DNA of 64,000 bases, from NCBI GenBank assembly GCA_040954595.2, contig CM082581.2, positions 12,028,001 through 12,092,000 of the forward strand. The letters are read 5' to 3'. This stretch comes from Balanoglossus misakiensis. Lineage: Eukaryota; Hemichordata. A program made the translations under genes and the position numbers. Positions 14,601-28,230 of this stretch are shown one piece after another. The notes under the pieces are model-generated. The model worked only from the letters and a program-made list of their open reading frames with translations, was not told where the DNA came from and searched no databases. The first letter of the stretch is position 1, and every line of letters begins with the position of its first letter.

Positions 14601-17600
14601 AACCCTATATACTTCTAGATACATTCTTGTGGTGATATAAATCCAAAATTAACTCCACATTCTCTTAACGATAAAATGTATAGTTTATAGGGTTCCAGTA
14701 TTGTCTTTGGTGAGAAATATGACCCTGGAAATCTACATGCAGCATCCCCTTAAATAGAGTAAAGAAAACCAGGCGTGACCTCGGAGGTCATCAAGAGTTT
14801 CGCATGAAAAATTGCCGCTTACTTGCACATAATACGAGCTCCTCATATTAAGGATTTTCGTCTTTACATCTGAATACAATAATACAAGGAGCTTACCTTT
14901 AATAAAGACGGTGACCAAATCATGACATATCTGTATACTGGAAATGAAATGAAATCACACAAATGTAGCCCTCGGTAGCAGCATTTCATGAAGTTATTAT
15001 CAAAATAAGTGTGATCGCAGTCATCCATTCCAAAAAACATTCTAGGTCAAATATAACATTTACATGACAAGATGTAAATATAAACACATAACAGCACATC
15101 ACAGTATAGGCAACCAACAACATGCACAGAACAAAGTCCAAAGTCCAAAGTTTGCACCATTGAAAGAACAGCCCTATCACCTCAGTCTGTGATAAATGTC
15201 ATGGCAACTGAACAATAGTAAACGGATTATAGCCGCAATAACCAACAGTAATTGACGTGGTTAATAATTGCTCTGTCTTCTTCTATCTTGCTCCGTCCTG
15301 CTATTCTATATCCAGGGTATTGTCGGAGGAACGACTACATGTATCTACGGTAGTTTAGGGAAAGAACCTGTTTTAGAAAGTTAATTATAATTTCCAGACA
15401 TCCTTTAGCTTCACAGTCCATTAGCTAAGGTTATGTGAGATCTATACAAACTGGATATGTAATTTCACTTTTTAGTCTCAGACCCACGGTCGGGGTAGGC
15501 ACTAATATTGGATTTTTAATAAATTGTTGTCACGTAGCATTAAGGAGATTTATAACATCATTTATCTTGCTCAGTTTATTTTGACATCTGACCGTGTTTA
15601 AGGGTAAAGTATTGAATATTTGACCTTGTCATTGCGTGGCCCTTGTTAGTAGGCGTAGCTGGCAATAAAGTACAATGAGAAGAATGGCCATCCCAATATT
15701 GGGTCTCAACTTTGAACTTCAACCAATCAGCAAGGTGTACAACACGCCATATACGTCTAGTGTGCCAAGGATGTCATCTGCACAAGCAGCAATAGCGCGA
15801 AATGCAACGATGGACTAATATTATCAAAGTAAAGAAATAAAACTAAATAATTCATCACGACATTTCTTTCATTTCATCTTAAATATTAGCTTCCCCGAAG
15901 AGATAGTACAATTAAGCCTCTTTAGTCTTACGATTGCGAAATATAGAAAGGTTGTACTTAAGCTACTCAAGATTAGAGGGCAGTGAAATGATTTTGATGA
16001 GCTTAAGTAAGTGAAGATTCTAAGATTATCATGAATTTTAATGATTATCATTAAGTCTTCGGGGAACGGAAATAGAACACCAACAAAAATTTAAAAAACA
16101 AACTGTACCCCTTAAAACAAAGTCAATGTTTTATTGCAAACTAGGTAATGGACTTGGATGTTTTATGATTTTTCCTCAACCCCAAAAAGATCTGTTGCGA
16201 ACAGTTCAGAGCTACTACTAGTATCTTCGACGATTCTAATTCAACCTGTGCCTTAGAAAGACCATCACATAGTTGATCCTTATCGCTACTGATGGTGCAT
16301 AAGAGATCATCTAATAAACTAAGTACTACCTGTATCGCTTACACACAACACATATATCATGTACAAAGATGTGTTATCTATGTCAGCACGAACTGTCTTT
16401 CCCATTGGGAATTGACGTACAATTATTCGCAAGACTGCATTGCAAAGTGGTGACTTGAATTACAATGATAGGGGAAAAGAACCATTAACAACTTCCATGT
16501 TGCAACCTTAAAAGCATTTTGTACTGATTGTGTTCTCAAGCATTTTTTTCAAATTTCACCAAGTGAAAGACGGTGTTTATGTCATTTTCTTCTACTACAA
16601 AAATTTTACGCTAGTTTTGGAGAGTCTATTTTCAAAAAGAAAACAGTTGTCATAAAACAGTTGAATAAATAAAGAAGTAAATAAAAGTAAGTAAGTAAAT
16701 ACTAGGCTCAGTGAGAATGTGCTTGGGTCGGCTGTGGGCTTTGGCCGCTTATATCGTATATTCTTCACAGTTTAACAGGATTACTATTCATTGGTGTAGA
16801 AACACAAAGTCGCCTGACGTTTAATGGTTCTGTCTGTTTCTTCAAGATATCAGATCGAATAACCGGAAGAAAATGTTCTATGTAGTCACCGTGGCAGAAA
16901 GATTGGCTGTATAATCAGATGACGAACATGGATCAATCCCTTTACGCTTTTCGCGCTAAAAGGATTTAATGATAGCTTTTGCAGAAAGCAACTTCTCTGC
17001 GCATGTTGACTTTCTCCATGAAGTAAATAACGCAGACAGAAATATCACAAAACTGTTCATGGCGGTCATGCTGAACTCTTGGTATATGTTGTCACAAACC
17101 CACAATAGGAAATGAGATATTGGCTATGACAATATTCTCATAGGGACACATAAAACGAATCCACTCATTTGATTAGAATTTTTTGTCACAGATAAAAATG
17201 TCTTCTGTGAAATCGCATAGCATATACGACTACATGATATATCTTTTGGAAATGTGGCGTCAGGCCCATTAAACATCATTACTTTCCCCAAACCATGCAT
17301 AATTCACAGATTTTCCATTCCAATAATTATAATAACCGCGTGCTGTATGGTATTTTAGAGTGTTTGTTTAGGATATAGATTATTTAGTTAAGAGTAACCT
17401 CATTATTGGCATATCGATATTTAAATACCTCAACCCTGTCTGAGATATAAAAAAAGCTGAGCAGAGAAATGAGCGTTTTTGATATCATATTACTTTGTTT
17501 CCCATGAACGCGAGTTTTGATAAGACTCGTTCGTTTAATATACAGTCACACAGAGCAGTTCCATTGCTAACAAATTCAGCAATCCCTTTTGTTATCTCCT

Positions 17601-18822
17601 TTTGCTGAGGGAAAACTCAATGAAACTGTTGCAGAACCTGTCGTTATTAACCTTTTACAATAATTATCTTTTTCCTATTAGATTAATATTTCATTACTGT
17701 TTTTTAAATCATTCCCGGCCAAACAATCATCGCCATTATCTTTGTATTCAAAGCTCCTATGAGTGATTAATGTTGGTCAGAAACATCGGACCCATTCCTG
17801 GGGAAGATAAGTATTATTATTTTAATATTAATCAAAAGTAATATTTACGACATTATCGGTCCCCTTTGAAATAATATATCTATGTTGTGTGTAAATGCAC
17901 GATTTAGAGTCAACCCTAAGGGATAGATATGCGTGACTACAATGGCAATGTTTCTGGTCTCCAAAGGTTCCTAAGAAGTCGCCAGGTTAACAGGCAAACG
18001 ACCTATGCAAGGCTACAAGGGGCAACGTGTCACTGAGAAAACTTACAAGGAAAAGCAAAATTAAAGGGCGGTGGTCCTTAATCTTTTAGAAGCCGAACAC
18101 TTGGCAATATATTCTAAATTAATTAAGGTGGGGATAGCATTGGCCAGGCAACACAAGGTAATGTGGGAGTTATTTCAACGATGTCATTCTCTTGCACCAA
18201 CAGCGTAGCCTTTTATGGCTTCAGGGCCTTGTGTCAGTATTTTTAATGTAGAAAATATTTTTTCCGATCGCCATCAATCTACCATTTGTTGAATAGCACG
18301 TTATAATTACCTCGAACCGCGTTTATGTGTGATGCTGGCCATGGGGAAAAGCGCCAACCCATTTGTGCAGTTCGACTGCCATATCACGTCCCAGCACAAT
18401 TTGTTTAAGCATGTGCATTCGCGCACTTTTCTGAATTACTTTCGGTCGGATTGCTAGGCACGTTGCTATGGACAAACATTTGATTAGCAAACAAACCAGA
18501 ACGATATTCGAAACAGGTCTAGTGTCTCTCCTATCTCATGGAAGCAGCGGGTGTGAAACTGGCGACATCGGTTAAAGTTTCTATTCATAAGTGTTAAATG
18601 GGGCGAGTTGTTGTTGATCGCTGCTCGTGTGAAAGATGTGAAAATAATAGGATGGTGTGAGACCATGGTGCATTGCAGCGGGGAGATGCAACAACAGCAA
18701 AAGCGTCACCCGTCTCTCAGCCAATCGCCAATTAGATTCTAATTTTGTCAGCCTGATAGCATGATGCTCAACATTCATGAATGATCACACCTTGCAACCA
18801 TTTCGGATAGGTGCTGAGACAG
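5690..18822. other. Gene-free stretch
   Basis: No exon with supporting splice sites plus family similarity was found on either strand, and no RNA gene or long repeat. Open frames are at most about 100 codons and look random in composition. A few short tetranucleotide runs occur, for example AAGT/AAAT near 16675-16700. It may hold regulatory DNA or unrecognisable non-coding transcripts. Confidence 0.55.
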
Positions 18823-18894
18823 TGATGAGTTGACACTTTGACATGCTGTTACCCGAATATTCAGGTAACAGCATGTCAAAGTGTCAACTCATCA
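18823..18894. repeat. 72-bp near-perfect palindrome
   Basis: A 31-base arm at 18823-18853 is exactly reverse-complementary to 18864-18894. The 10-base centre contains the self-complementary GAATATTC, so only one base pair (18854/18863) mismatches across the 72 bp. A second palindrome, ATATTCGAATAT, follows at once. Single strands would form a long hairpin. This suggests a foldback element, a palindromic repeat tip or a recent inverted duplication. No gene overlaps it. Confidence 0.85.
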
Positions 18895-19283
18895 ATATTC
18901 GAATATGGTCAGAATCTGGTCAGGTACCCTGTGGTGACACTCGGGAGGGGGGAGGGTATCCATGCATGTTCCCAAAATCACAGGGAAGGGGTGATTTTTA
19001 GTCCCTATCACTGGTCTGTGAAATTGAGAAAAATGAGTACTTTTAAAAGAACTGGCTAAAAACGGTTTGAAATATCCCGAGAAATATCTATCAGACACCC
19101 AACCCGGACTTCACCAAAGTTTCATTGTGCGTTGCTCTCGTTAAAAACTGGTACAAAATCCTGTTCGGGACTCACCCTCCTATACGGGGGTGTTTTTGAT
19201 GAAAAATCCCAGATTAGGGGCATCTTGAAATTGTGTGGAACGAGCATGGATGCCCAAGCTCCGTTTGAGTGTGACCACTGGCT

Positions 19284-19325
19284 CCGTAATATTATTTCTA
19301 CACACCGTAATATTATTTCTACACA
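19284..19325. repeat. 21-bp tandem duplication
   Basis: Two back-to-back identical 21-base units containing GTAATATTATTTC. They lie at the right end of a somewhat GC-richer block (about 18907-19370) that follows the palindrome and may be part of the same decayed insertion. No function is evident. Confidence 0.8.
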
Positions 19326-19369
19326 CCTGATCAAGACTCATCTTTCCTCACTAGGATAGAACGCGTGGA

Positions 19370-19373
<4 letters not shown>

Positions 19374-19400
<27 letters not shown>
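19374..19400. repeat. (CT)n microsatellite
   Basis: An uninterrupted run of about 13 CT dinucleotides. Probably length-polymorphic. Confidence 0.9.
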
Positions 19401-22400
19401 GTCGTATTTAGGCCTAGATGAAAAAGGCTGCTAATAGTCTGGCTCCGACAGGATGTTATAAAGACAGTGTTGACAACTCAACCGCTATATATAGCGGAAA
19501 AATTCCAAAAAGTAGCAATTCGACACCAAGCGAACGTAATAGTAAATACCAATTGCTACATTTCAGCGGGAGATTTCATCAACGGAAAAGGAAGCGCCTG
19601 ATTGGCTGAAAGGGATCTCCATCAGGATCCGCATGGCGATTCAAAACTCAAATACCAGTTATTTGTTCTCCAAAACTCTCTCTCTAAGAACATACTTGAA
19701 ATGGATGGCAACGTCTCCTCTATTAATTGGTGCTCAAATATTAAGAAATAAATTTGGCCACTAACAAAAATGTGTTGTTTTTTGCATCCGTTATGTTATA
19801 GTTGTATGTTACTGTCATTGATATCCCTATGGTATTTTTAAAAAAGTGTGTCACAGTGATTGAATGTATTGATTTATATGGGTTGCATTTGGACAAATAC
19901 TTCGGCTGGTCAACAGAGTCGATTATCTAGATACGTTCAAGCAATATGTTTGATGCCCGCGTTGAGAGTAATTTCATGTTTGAGCAATTCAAAGAAATCC
20001 GAATGTCGCTTTCATTGTGCACTGCTGTTTTCGGCAGACTGTGTGACGAGGGCGCAGAATGAAAGAGACAGGTTGTCTGCGTTTCATCTGAGGAAGAAAA
20101 CTGTCCGTATTGTAATATGACAAGGAAAGAAAAGAAATTGCAGACACGATAAAACAGATACAGTGAAAATCTCGTATTTTATAGTAACTTCCATATTTGT
20201 CATCCGGCACCGCGCCGTACCACAACAGTTCAATAGCGAACAAACTAAAGTAGAAGTACAGTGACCTTTGGGAGCGAGAATTTTCGCAAAACATGTTCAG
20301 TGTGTGGAAACCACTTTCATGTAATTTATTTTATATTACAACCTAGTTAATGCCGACAGTGCATTCTGGATGAATTTACCTTCTCGTCAATCGTTATTTT
20401 GTTGTATGCAAAAGAAATATGGTTTCACATTGATTTGTTTATTTGAGAGCATATCACGCGAAAGGTATGATGTTGATTGCGATCCCCGTGAGGGAAGGCG
20501 ATGGGATATTTGTGACAAAACATGAATACGCATTGGGTACTGTACCATGGTGTGAATGCAGTGTTGTCGCAGTGCAATCAACTTGGTTCAAACTTCTTTT
20601 TAGGAAAATCCAATATTCCTCTCAGCTAGACAAGCCGAGACTTGAAAATAATATCCAAGTAAATGCGTCTCATTGGAAATAAAATAACTACCTTCCTGAC
20701 TGTAGAGCGAACAAGCGAGCCTCTCTACGTTTCCGCGAGACGATCCATTTCGACCCTACATCGTGGAACTTGCTATAGTGTATATTAGTCTACGTATACT
20801 GAGTCACGAAGCTTTTCCCAGAGAACTACCATGATTCAGACATGCGAATGTCATGGTAATGGATTAAGAAAATTGCCTACTGACCGCCACTTGGAATCGC
20901 AATTGAATCTCACCGACAACCATATGTAAGTTAAGTGTTTTGTTTGTGTCCTACATTTGCACAATCATCTCTGGAATAATAAGAATTTTGTGACATATTT
21001 TAACAACAACTTTCCTGCCAAATCCATGCAATACACAATACGTTTTATAAATGAATGTTATCACATTCATGTACGGACTAGTTTCAACAATTGATATCTA
21101 CCAATCTGGCATCTAACTCATCATCTTCTCTTACCCACAAAAAGGAGTGATGATGGCGCTTTTATCGCTTTCGGACTCATATGCCGCCTGCAATTTAAGA
21201 CCCTCGTCACGGAAAGAAACACAGTAAGTGTTAGCTATCAATGGACGTGGTACAAGTAATAGTGATTCGATTGCTTGTCTCCTTTAATGGTCTATTCACG
21301 TTTACAGGTCATCAACTGAACGATAAAAGACAAGATAAAAGTCTGGGTCAAAAGACTTGGATCAACTGTTTGTATTTTTCAATCAATCATGGCCGCTGCC
21401 ATTTTCGTTGCCAAGGGTAATTGCTCCCTCGACGCAACGCTCTGTGCTCCAATTGTCCATACGGCATTTGCTAGCTAATCTACGTCAAAGCATTGGTTGT
21501 TGATGAGGATGTGGGGTTTTAACCTCAAAATGAGAACGAGCATTGATTTAGCTTTCGAAGCAGCCACGGCTGCTTGCCGTGCTAAATTTCATCCGATTTA
21601 AAGGCCTATGACACCCCATTCCAATTAGCACACATTTTATAGTTTCTTGTAGTAGTATTTTACACTCTCTTTTTATTCGGAAATTTGGGGGATCATCTGC
21701 AGTTGAATTGCCTACCAGATGTCCTGGTCAAAACCTACCATTATAACCTTTTATGTTTTTCCCCCTTTTTGATGCTCAATAATATGAGGAGATACATCAC
21801 TGAGAACTTTACCTGCATGTGCGTCGCTCGTTGGCGTTGAAAAGTTTACTTTTTTATCAAAGCTTAAAATTTAGTGGAATATTCAATACAGCCAACGACT
21901 GACAGATAATTTCTCGTTAGAATATCAACTGTCAGTGAATCGTCTGGAACTTCCAATTTACATTAATTCAAGTTGCTTTTCAGCGTGTCTAGGTTTGCTT
22001 AAGTGATGAAAATCTAAACGCGGATGAATCTTTTTGGTTGAATTGATACTACCTTCGGAGGATACATGTAGTTCGTTCACGTATTTGAGGATGAAGATTA
22101 TGGATATTATGGGTATTATGGATACTTTTGGTGAAAACTCTACATAACAATGGTATTAAGTACACTGATGACGTCAGCGCCACCGGAAAATGATGTATAC
22201 TCAGTGTCAATTTTTCATGAGGAATTACTCGAGTTTGTTGAGAAATTGATACGACCCTCTCTGGCCCTAAACCCTTCCAGTATAGTATTAACAAGTTTGG
22301 TAGATCATGCGTAACAAGTTGAGACCAGCTGGAACCATATCCGGGTCCCTTGCAGAACTATCTTGGGGTGGTTCCAGAACTCCCCCCGAGCGGTTGTACA

Positions 22401-25400
22401 GCTATAATATAGTATGAGGCAGGGTTTCTTCCGGATAATGGGTCCAATTGCCAATTATTGTGACGTCACTGTCGCAGTTTCTACTAATATACTTTACAAA
22501 CTAACAAAGCAGGATATCAAAAGCCTAGCAGAAATACCATTCCCATACACTGGAAGTGAAATATTAAAATGAAATGATGGATAATGAATTATAGTCTAGA
22601 AACTAGCACATGCAGCCATCTATTGGGCAATAGGTTTTGACGCAGTCCGTCTATTCGCCCTTATTTTTCAAACTTCACCAGTCGTCCCCAAGTGCACTCA
22701 GGTAATCGCATTGCAGCTGATGGAAAGATCAGTTACAACCATGAAATCAATCAAAGTCGGATCTGAAACCGATTCGATTACTTGAGGGCACATACTAGTA
22801 TTACCTGGTAATATATTATGTTGTCTTGTTTCACACAGTGTCGATTTATACTGATTGTAAAACCAATACCCAACAAGTGTCTGGCAACAGGTTCTTTATT
22901 TGTCAAATCCAAATCAACAACATCGTCCGCTCCGCACGACTTAATTGGCAAAGTCGTCCTGGGAAGTCTTCCTGCCCGAGATTAAACATACCTTGGCTGA
23001 ACGAAGATGAAATGTCGAAATGATTTGTGCTACCTTCAGCGCCGGCACGCTGGGCCTGCATTCGTTCAAGGGAATCTCAGGGTCTCTGTCAGACTACCTT
23101 TGCTGTTACCATATCGCTCCATCCGGGATCTTTTACTGGAAGAATACTGCCGTCCTACATAACTAAACTTTTCTCCATCCGCGCATATGAATATGTGTTT
23201 ATTGCGGTAGCAATATATATATACAAGAATACTATCTCGTATAAACAAGCCAGTAAACTATGCTTTAAATTCATGTTGTGTCTGCTGCTTTGGCAACAGT
23301 GCTCCTGGTACTAATGTTCGCAGCGAGCAGGTCAAGCGCGATGCCATCTCACAATTACAACTATTGAGTTCCGTTGCTTTCTGGTTGACGTTACGCTCTC
23401 TTCACTTATAAGTAGATTCCCGAGAAGACACTGCTCGAGGACTGATTGTGGAAGTAGGAAGAACAAACACTATACATTGAAAAATAAATCGACCGTTATA
23501 GTCTTCCGGAAGCAGTGCTACAACTTGAATAAATTGATGTACGATACTTGTGAACATGATCAGACGACTTAAAAGCCGTTGGCTATTTCACACAATCACG
23601 CTTCTGTGCTTGTTCTAAAGAAAGTTTATTCGCGCGCCTGTGCACAATATTTCACAAACTGCGAGAAAAGTGTATTTTTATAATTTTTAAAACTTAAATA
23701 TACTATAGTAAACGCTCAATACCTTGTCGTTATTTCCCTTGCATATGTAATAAAATATGAAAGTTCTTTGCCATAAAGTATTTGGCTGCAGGTCACGTGA
23801 CTTGGCTGTTACCGCCATGTTTGTAAGTGTAGTCTATATCGACCACGAAATGCCAATTTTTCCTGGACTGCCTGATTACAACGTGTTTGAAATTGCAAGT
23901 CATTTGACATGAGCAAACAGTCTTGCGGCTCAAATTAACACACTTGAGTAGGTTGATGTGTTTCTTTGCGCTCATCAATCACGGAAGACAATTACAGAGA
24001 AATAGCCATGCAGAGAGCCTGCCGCGGCATATCACGTGGAGATTGCAATCGAATTTGACATGTAATTTTCCCTGTATCGGCTACCAGACTGTTTGATTTA
24101 TTGTGACGTTGTTGTTATTTTCAATTGCGTGTATACATATTATATCCAAATTAATGATGGTATATGTGGCGACGTAATTAATTGGCTGGCTGAGCGAAAA
24201 AATATAATGAAACTGGTCACGTGAGATGAAAATTGTTTCCTTGCAAACAACTCACCCCGACGTAAAATATATTTCTTGATAAACGATATAGTCTGGTCAC
24301 AGTCTAATGTTCTCTCCGATACATCTGGCTTCGACATCGTGGGTTTAGATCGCGTTCGCCGTAGATTGTAATTCGCGTTCAATATGGTTATGTGATTGGG
24401 GTTATGTGGCGGGGAGGGCTTTATTGCAGTGTTTGCTCAGTCACATCATTAAGGAGGCACGCGGGTCAGGGTATTGTTAAGGGTGCATTAACTGCATTGC
24501 AGTAAAATTTAGAGGTATTTTTAGGATCAGTGCGTGGGTGGGTGAGTGGGTGTGTGTGGATGTGTGTATTTATTTATTTGTTTATTTATGGATGGATGGA
24601 TGGATGGATGGACGGACGGACGGACGGGTGTAGAGGGAGAGGCGCGTGGACAAAGTTAAAAATCAAAGGATAGGTATTTTAAGAGCACTTAAATAAATCA
24701 CAATGCATTGCCCCGCAGTTCTGCGGTTCTCAAATCATGGATGTTCGGTGGTTTGATGAGAGGAACGAGGGCGGACGAACAAGCGATCAGGCGGATTGAA
24801 GAAGGATAGTTAACGAAAGCTTTACACAGTAAATGCAAATCACTCCAATTACTGCGATTCCCCAGGGTAAGTTATGACTTTGATCGTCAGAATAAGATTT
24901 ACTGTTGGGATAAAACTGTTTCCATATACGAAAACTATTTGAACTAATGATAAAGCATCGCACATGGTTTTGCGGCATCGACTTATAGATGTAATACCAG
25001 AATGACGTTGTTCTGTAAAGACATGAAACGCGCCGACTTTAATCATTCCCAAAATTCGTCGAAATCAGTTTGCAAATTCAGGAAGACCGCGTTAGAGAAG
25101 TTACAATTAAGAGCAAACACTGACGGACAGATAACTGTTCATATGCACGAGTCTATAGTTCTCGTGGCTATCGTTAACTGATTACACGGTACCTATAAAC
25201 AAGCTACTGACGCAGAACACTACAAGACCTTTACGCCCATACGTCCATTGATAAATCCGGGAAAGTGATAAAATCAAAGTTAAGAACTTACCAACAGAAA
25301 CGATGCTTTGCACGTAGACATCATAGCGTTAATACCACTTCACTCTTGTGCCTTCAGATGCTTTTACCTCGTCACAGAATGCAGCCCATGACGCGCACGG

Positions 25401-27844
25401 GGAATAACGGGAGACACCGGTGGATCTGCAGGCAAAGTGTATACATTACAGGTAGCGGAAAACCTTTATAATAACGTGCTCACTGTATAAGCATCCATGT
25501 GGCTGATTAGTAAACATACAGACATGCGCAGACTGAACACTGTTCTCGTACATGAACAAATGCCACCTTTCCTTGCCACCGTAAAATGAAGTGTCGATTT
25601 TAATTCCTTCCCCGGCCAAAGGTCTAAGCATTAAAACATTCATGTTAATTTTTTTCCTATAATTTTCGTCTAAGAACTATTCATGGTATATATGTACATG
25701 TATATGACATAATACAACCTGGCGATTTATCCCTCATGTATTAATACGCACATAATGATGAAAAGACCCCGGTATAAATCAAAGGTTAATACCGATGAAA
25801 GTCGATTGTAATGATCCGGTCTTCAGAGGAAAAGTTGTATACAGTATTTAATGTCGGGCGAGTACAACCACGGCGAGACTAAGAACATCACTTGTTAACA
25901 CTGTAATCCATCCCGCTGTGGTAATCTGTAGAGCGCTACAGTGAATAGCGGCAAACAGTAAAATGCATTTTGTTACCGCGTTTACAAAGTCACCGACTGG
26001 TAAAGACATCCGATGATTGGCACACATGTACGATGCGTTCAAACCAAACACTTACGATTTTGCTGATATAAAGTTGTTCGCTTTATAAGGGAGATAAGGG
26101 AGCTGTCAAGTAGATTTTGGTAGGGAGGGGTGAGATTTTTATGTCGTTTTAAACCTATGCTTGTTCCGTATTTTTGGCGGATGACGAAGACAAGAGAGTT
26201 TTTCAAAATGTCAATTATTTGAGTTTCCGTGCATTTTGTTTATACTACAAAGTTGCATCGTCTAGTTTGATTACAAACGTTAATAATTCAAATTTTATCG
26301 TTTCATTTTCCGACCGACTTGGGACAGACTAATCTCTCCGAGGGGCGTACACTGACAAACAAACTAAAAAGTACTCTCGCCCAACTTCAATTAAAACGAA
26401 ACAAATGAGAATAAAGTAAAAAGGCGCCACTGTTCTTCAAACGGCGATGATATATTCTAACAGAGCATGCAATTATAATGAAACGTCAAAGCGTGCAATT
26501 CTGCACATGATAAGAAAAACAAACATTATCGAAGGAACGATTCCCCAACGTAATGATATATTTAAAGGTCGTGCGAATACGACGAGAAAACTTACAGCTG
26601 TGGTTGGGTTACGTAGCCTGTAGGATGTAAGCGACCGTGCCCACGTTTATAAAATATCGATTGCACAGTGGTATTTCCCCGGGAGTTCTGAGTCTGTTTG
26701 CTGGTTTGTTAATTTGCCTGCCACGTGTAGCTATGGTTTGTTTCCCATGGCCTTTCAACTCTATTGTTTGGCTTCACCGTGAAGAATCAACGTTAGACTA
26801 TAGAGTGGGCAATGCTTGCAACTTGTTTTCCCTTTCTTCTAAAAAGTTTCAACATTTTTAATAATAATATTTGACACTTACTGTTTAGTTTCCTATGGTC
26901 GGTTTCTGTCCTTGCAACCAAGGCATCGAAATCAGGCCCAATAATCATTGCCATTCAAGAAAAGCCAATTGCTAGGTCAATCAGAGAAATAGAAAACATG
27001 GTAATTGCAACGACTCATCTTGAAGCACTATAAGTGGTGGTACCAGGTGTCCCGAATCGGTATTTTACACGTCAAGACTCAAGACTGACCCAAACGTCAA
27101 TCCACACGCGTGTAATTTGCGTAAACTGATGACAAATTACTAATGTGCGTCAAATCCAGAATGCTGTCCGACTTATTATTTGAGTAACAGATGCGTCAAA
27201 TTTGGACACAAAATCTAATCTCTGTATTTACGAATGCCTTAGAGCAAACAAGCATGCACGCATTACACGAAATGAGGCTAAAACCGCTGGCGTTTTCAGA
27301 AAAAATGGGTTAATTACGGAGTCCTACCTAAAGTTCACCGTCGGAAGATCGGACGCTCGGCACTGGCACTGTTCTCAAGTGAGCGACACGAGGCGAGGGC
27401 GGTCGCTGGTGTAAGAGAACGCACGTGTCAATGCACCTGGCAGCAGAAACCAATCAGGAGAAGGGAAACAAACACACCTGGTCAGACTTTGTCTCGGTTA
27501 CCCACATCCAAAACGAGGCTACCAGACTCCGAGATGGGTCTTGGCCCAATGCGCAAAAAAAACTCAGAGGGATAATTGCGTTTACAGATGCATTCAGCTG
27601 ATATCCACCAGGTTGCTTATTGTATTACAAAAAATATGAACCCAAAATATATTAAATACATCTTCTACCAGAAAAAAAACTTTGAACCAAAACAGTCCCT
27701 ATCCGTTATGCTTCCTAGGGGCGCCCAGACTGAAAAATCTGTCGCTGGTGCTGACTCATGATCCAAGGAAACTTGACATGAAGTTCTCCATATAGTTACA
27801 TGTAACTATAATTGGTCGTTATTAGTCGCTCAGGGTCCATGAAC
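19401..27844. other. Gene-free stretch with one compound microsatellite
   Basis: No exon, RNA gene or long interspersed repeat could be recognised. The only clear structured DNA is the compound microsatellite at 24533-24630. The right end probably includes the region beyond the 3' end of the knickkopf-like gene. Confidence 0.5.
24533..24630. repeat. Compound microsatellite
   Basis: GTGG/TG-rich DNA passes into TTTA repeats, then about six GGAT units and four GGAC units. The step from GGAT to GGAC looks like one substitution spread by slippage. Confidence 0.9.
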
Positions 27845-27850
27845 TTTATT
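27845..27850 (-). terminator. Candidate poly(A) signal of the Knk-like gene
   Basis: AATAAA on the minus strand, about 380 bases past the TAG stop at 28231-28233. It is the nearest canonical hexamer I found in the right orientation. Assignment rests on position only. Confidence 0.35.
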
Positions 27851-28230
27851 CATTGAATCTATGTTGTAAAAACTAGGCCAATGACGTCTACAAGGTGAAG
27901 TCTTGTCCGTCAGTCATATTCTATCCAGCTTAGCCATGACGTGAAAGGAAATTCTTAAAATCCACGCTTCCGGGTATTCCCATGCAGGCTAACGTGGAGT
28001 TGGAAAAATCTCACAACATGGACGTAAAAAGAGAAGGACTTGGGACTGCTGCTTAAGCCCATTCACACCTATTGTGTTCTCTTTGTCTACGCTGTCCTGG
28101 TCAAACTCTTGTTAAGCTGAATCTCAATGATGTCATTAGAAACGGCAAGCTGCATTCTGGTATAACATAAAATATCTATAGATGTACAAAATAAATGCAT
28201 CAAATCCAAAACTGCGTTGAAATGTCGGGT

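Noticed and set aside
18892-19334. Possible transposase or other mobile-element protein on either strand after the palindrome
   Set aside because: Only short frames interrupted by stops, with no catalytic or zinc-binding motif that I recognise.
24533-24630. Tandem array considered as a CRISPR or satellite
   Set aside because: Units are four bases with no spacers; it is a compound microsatellite.
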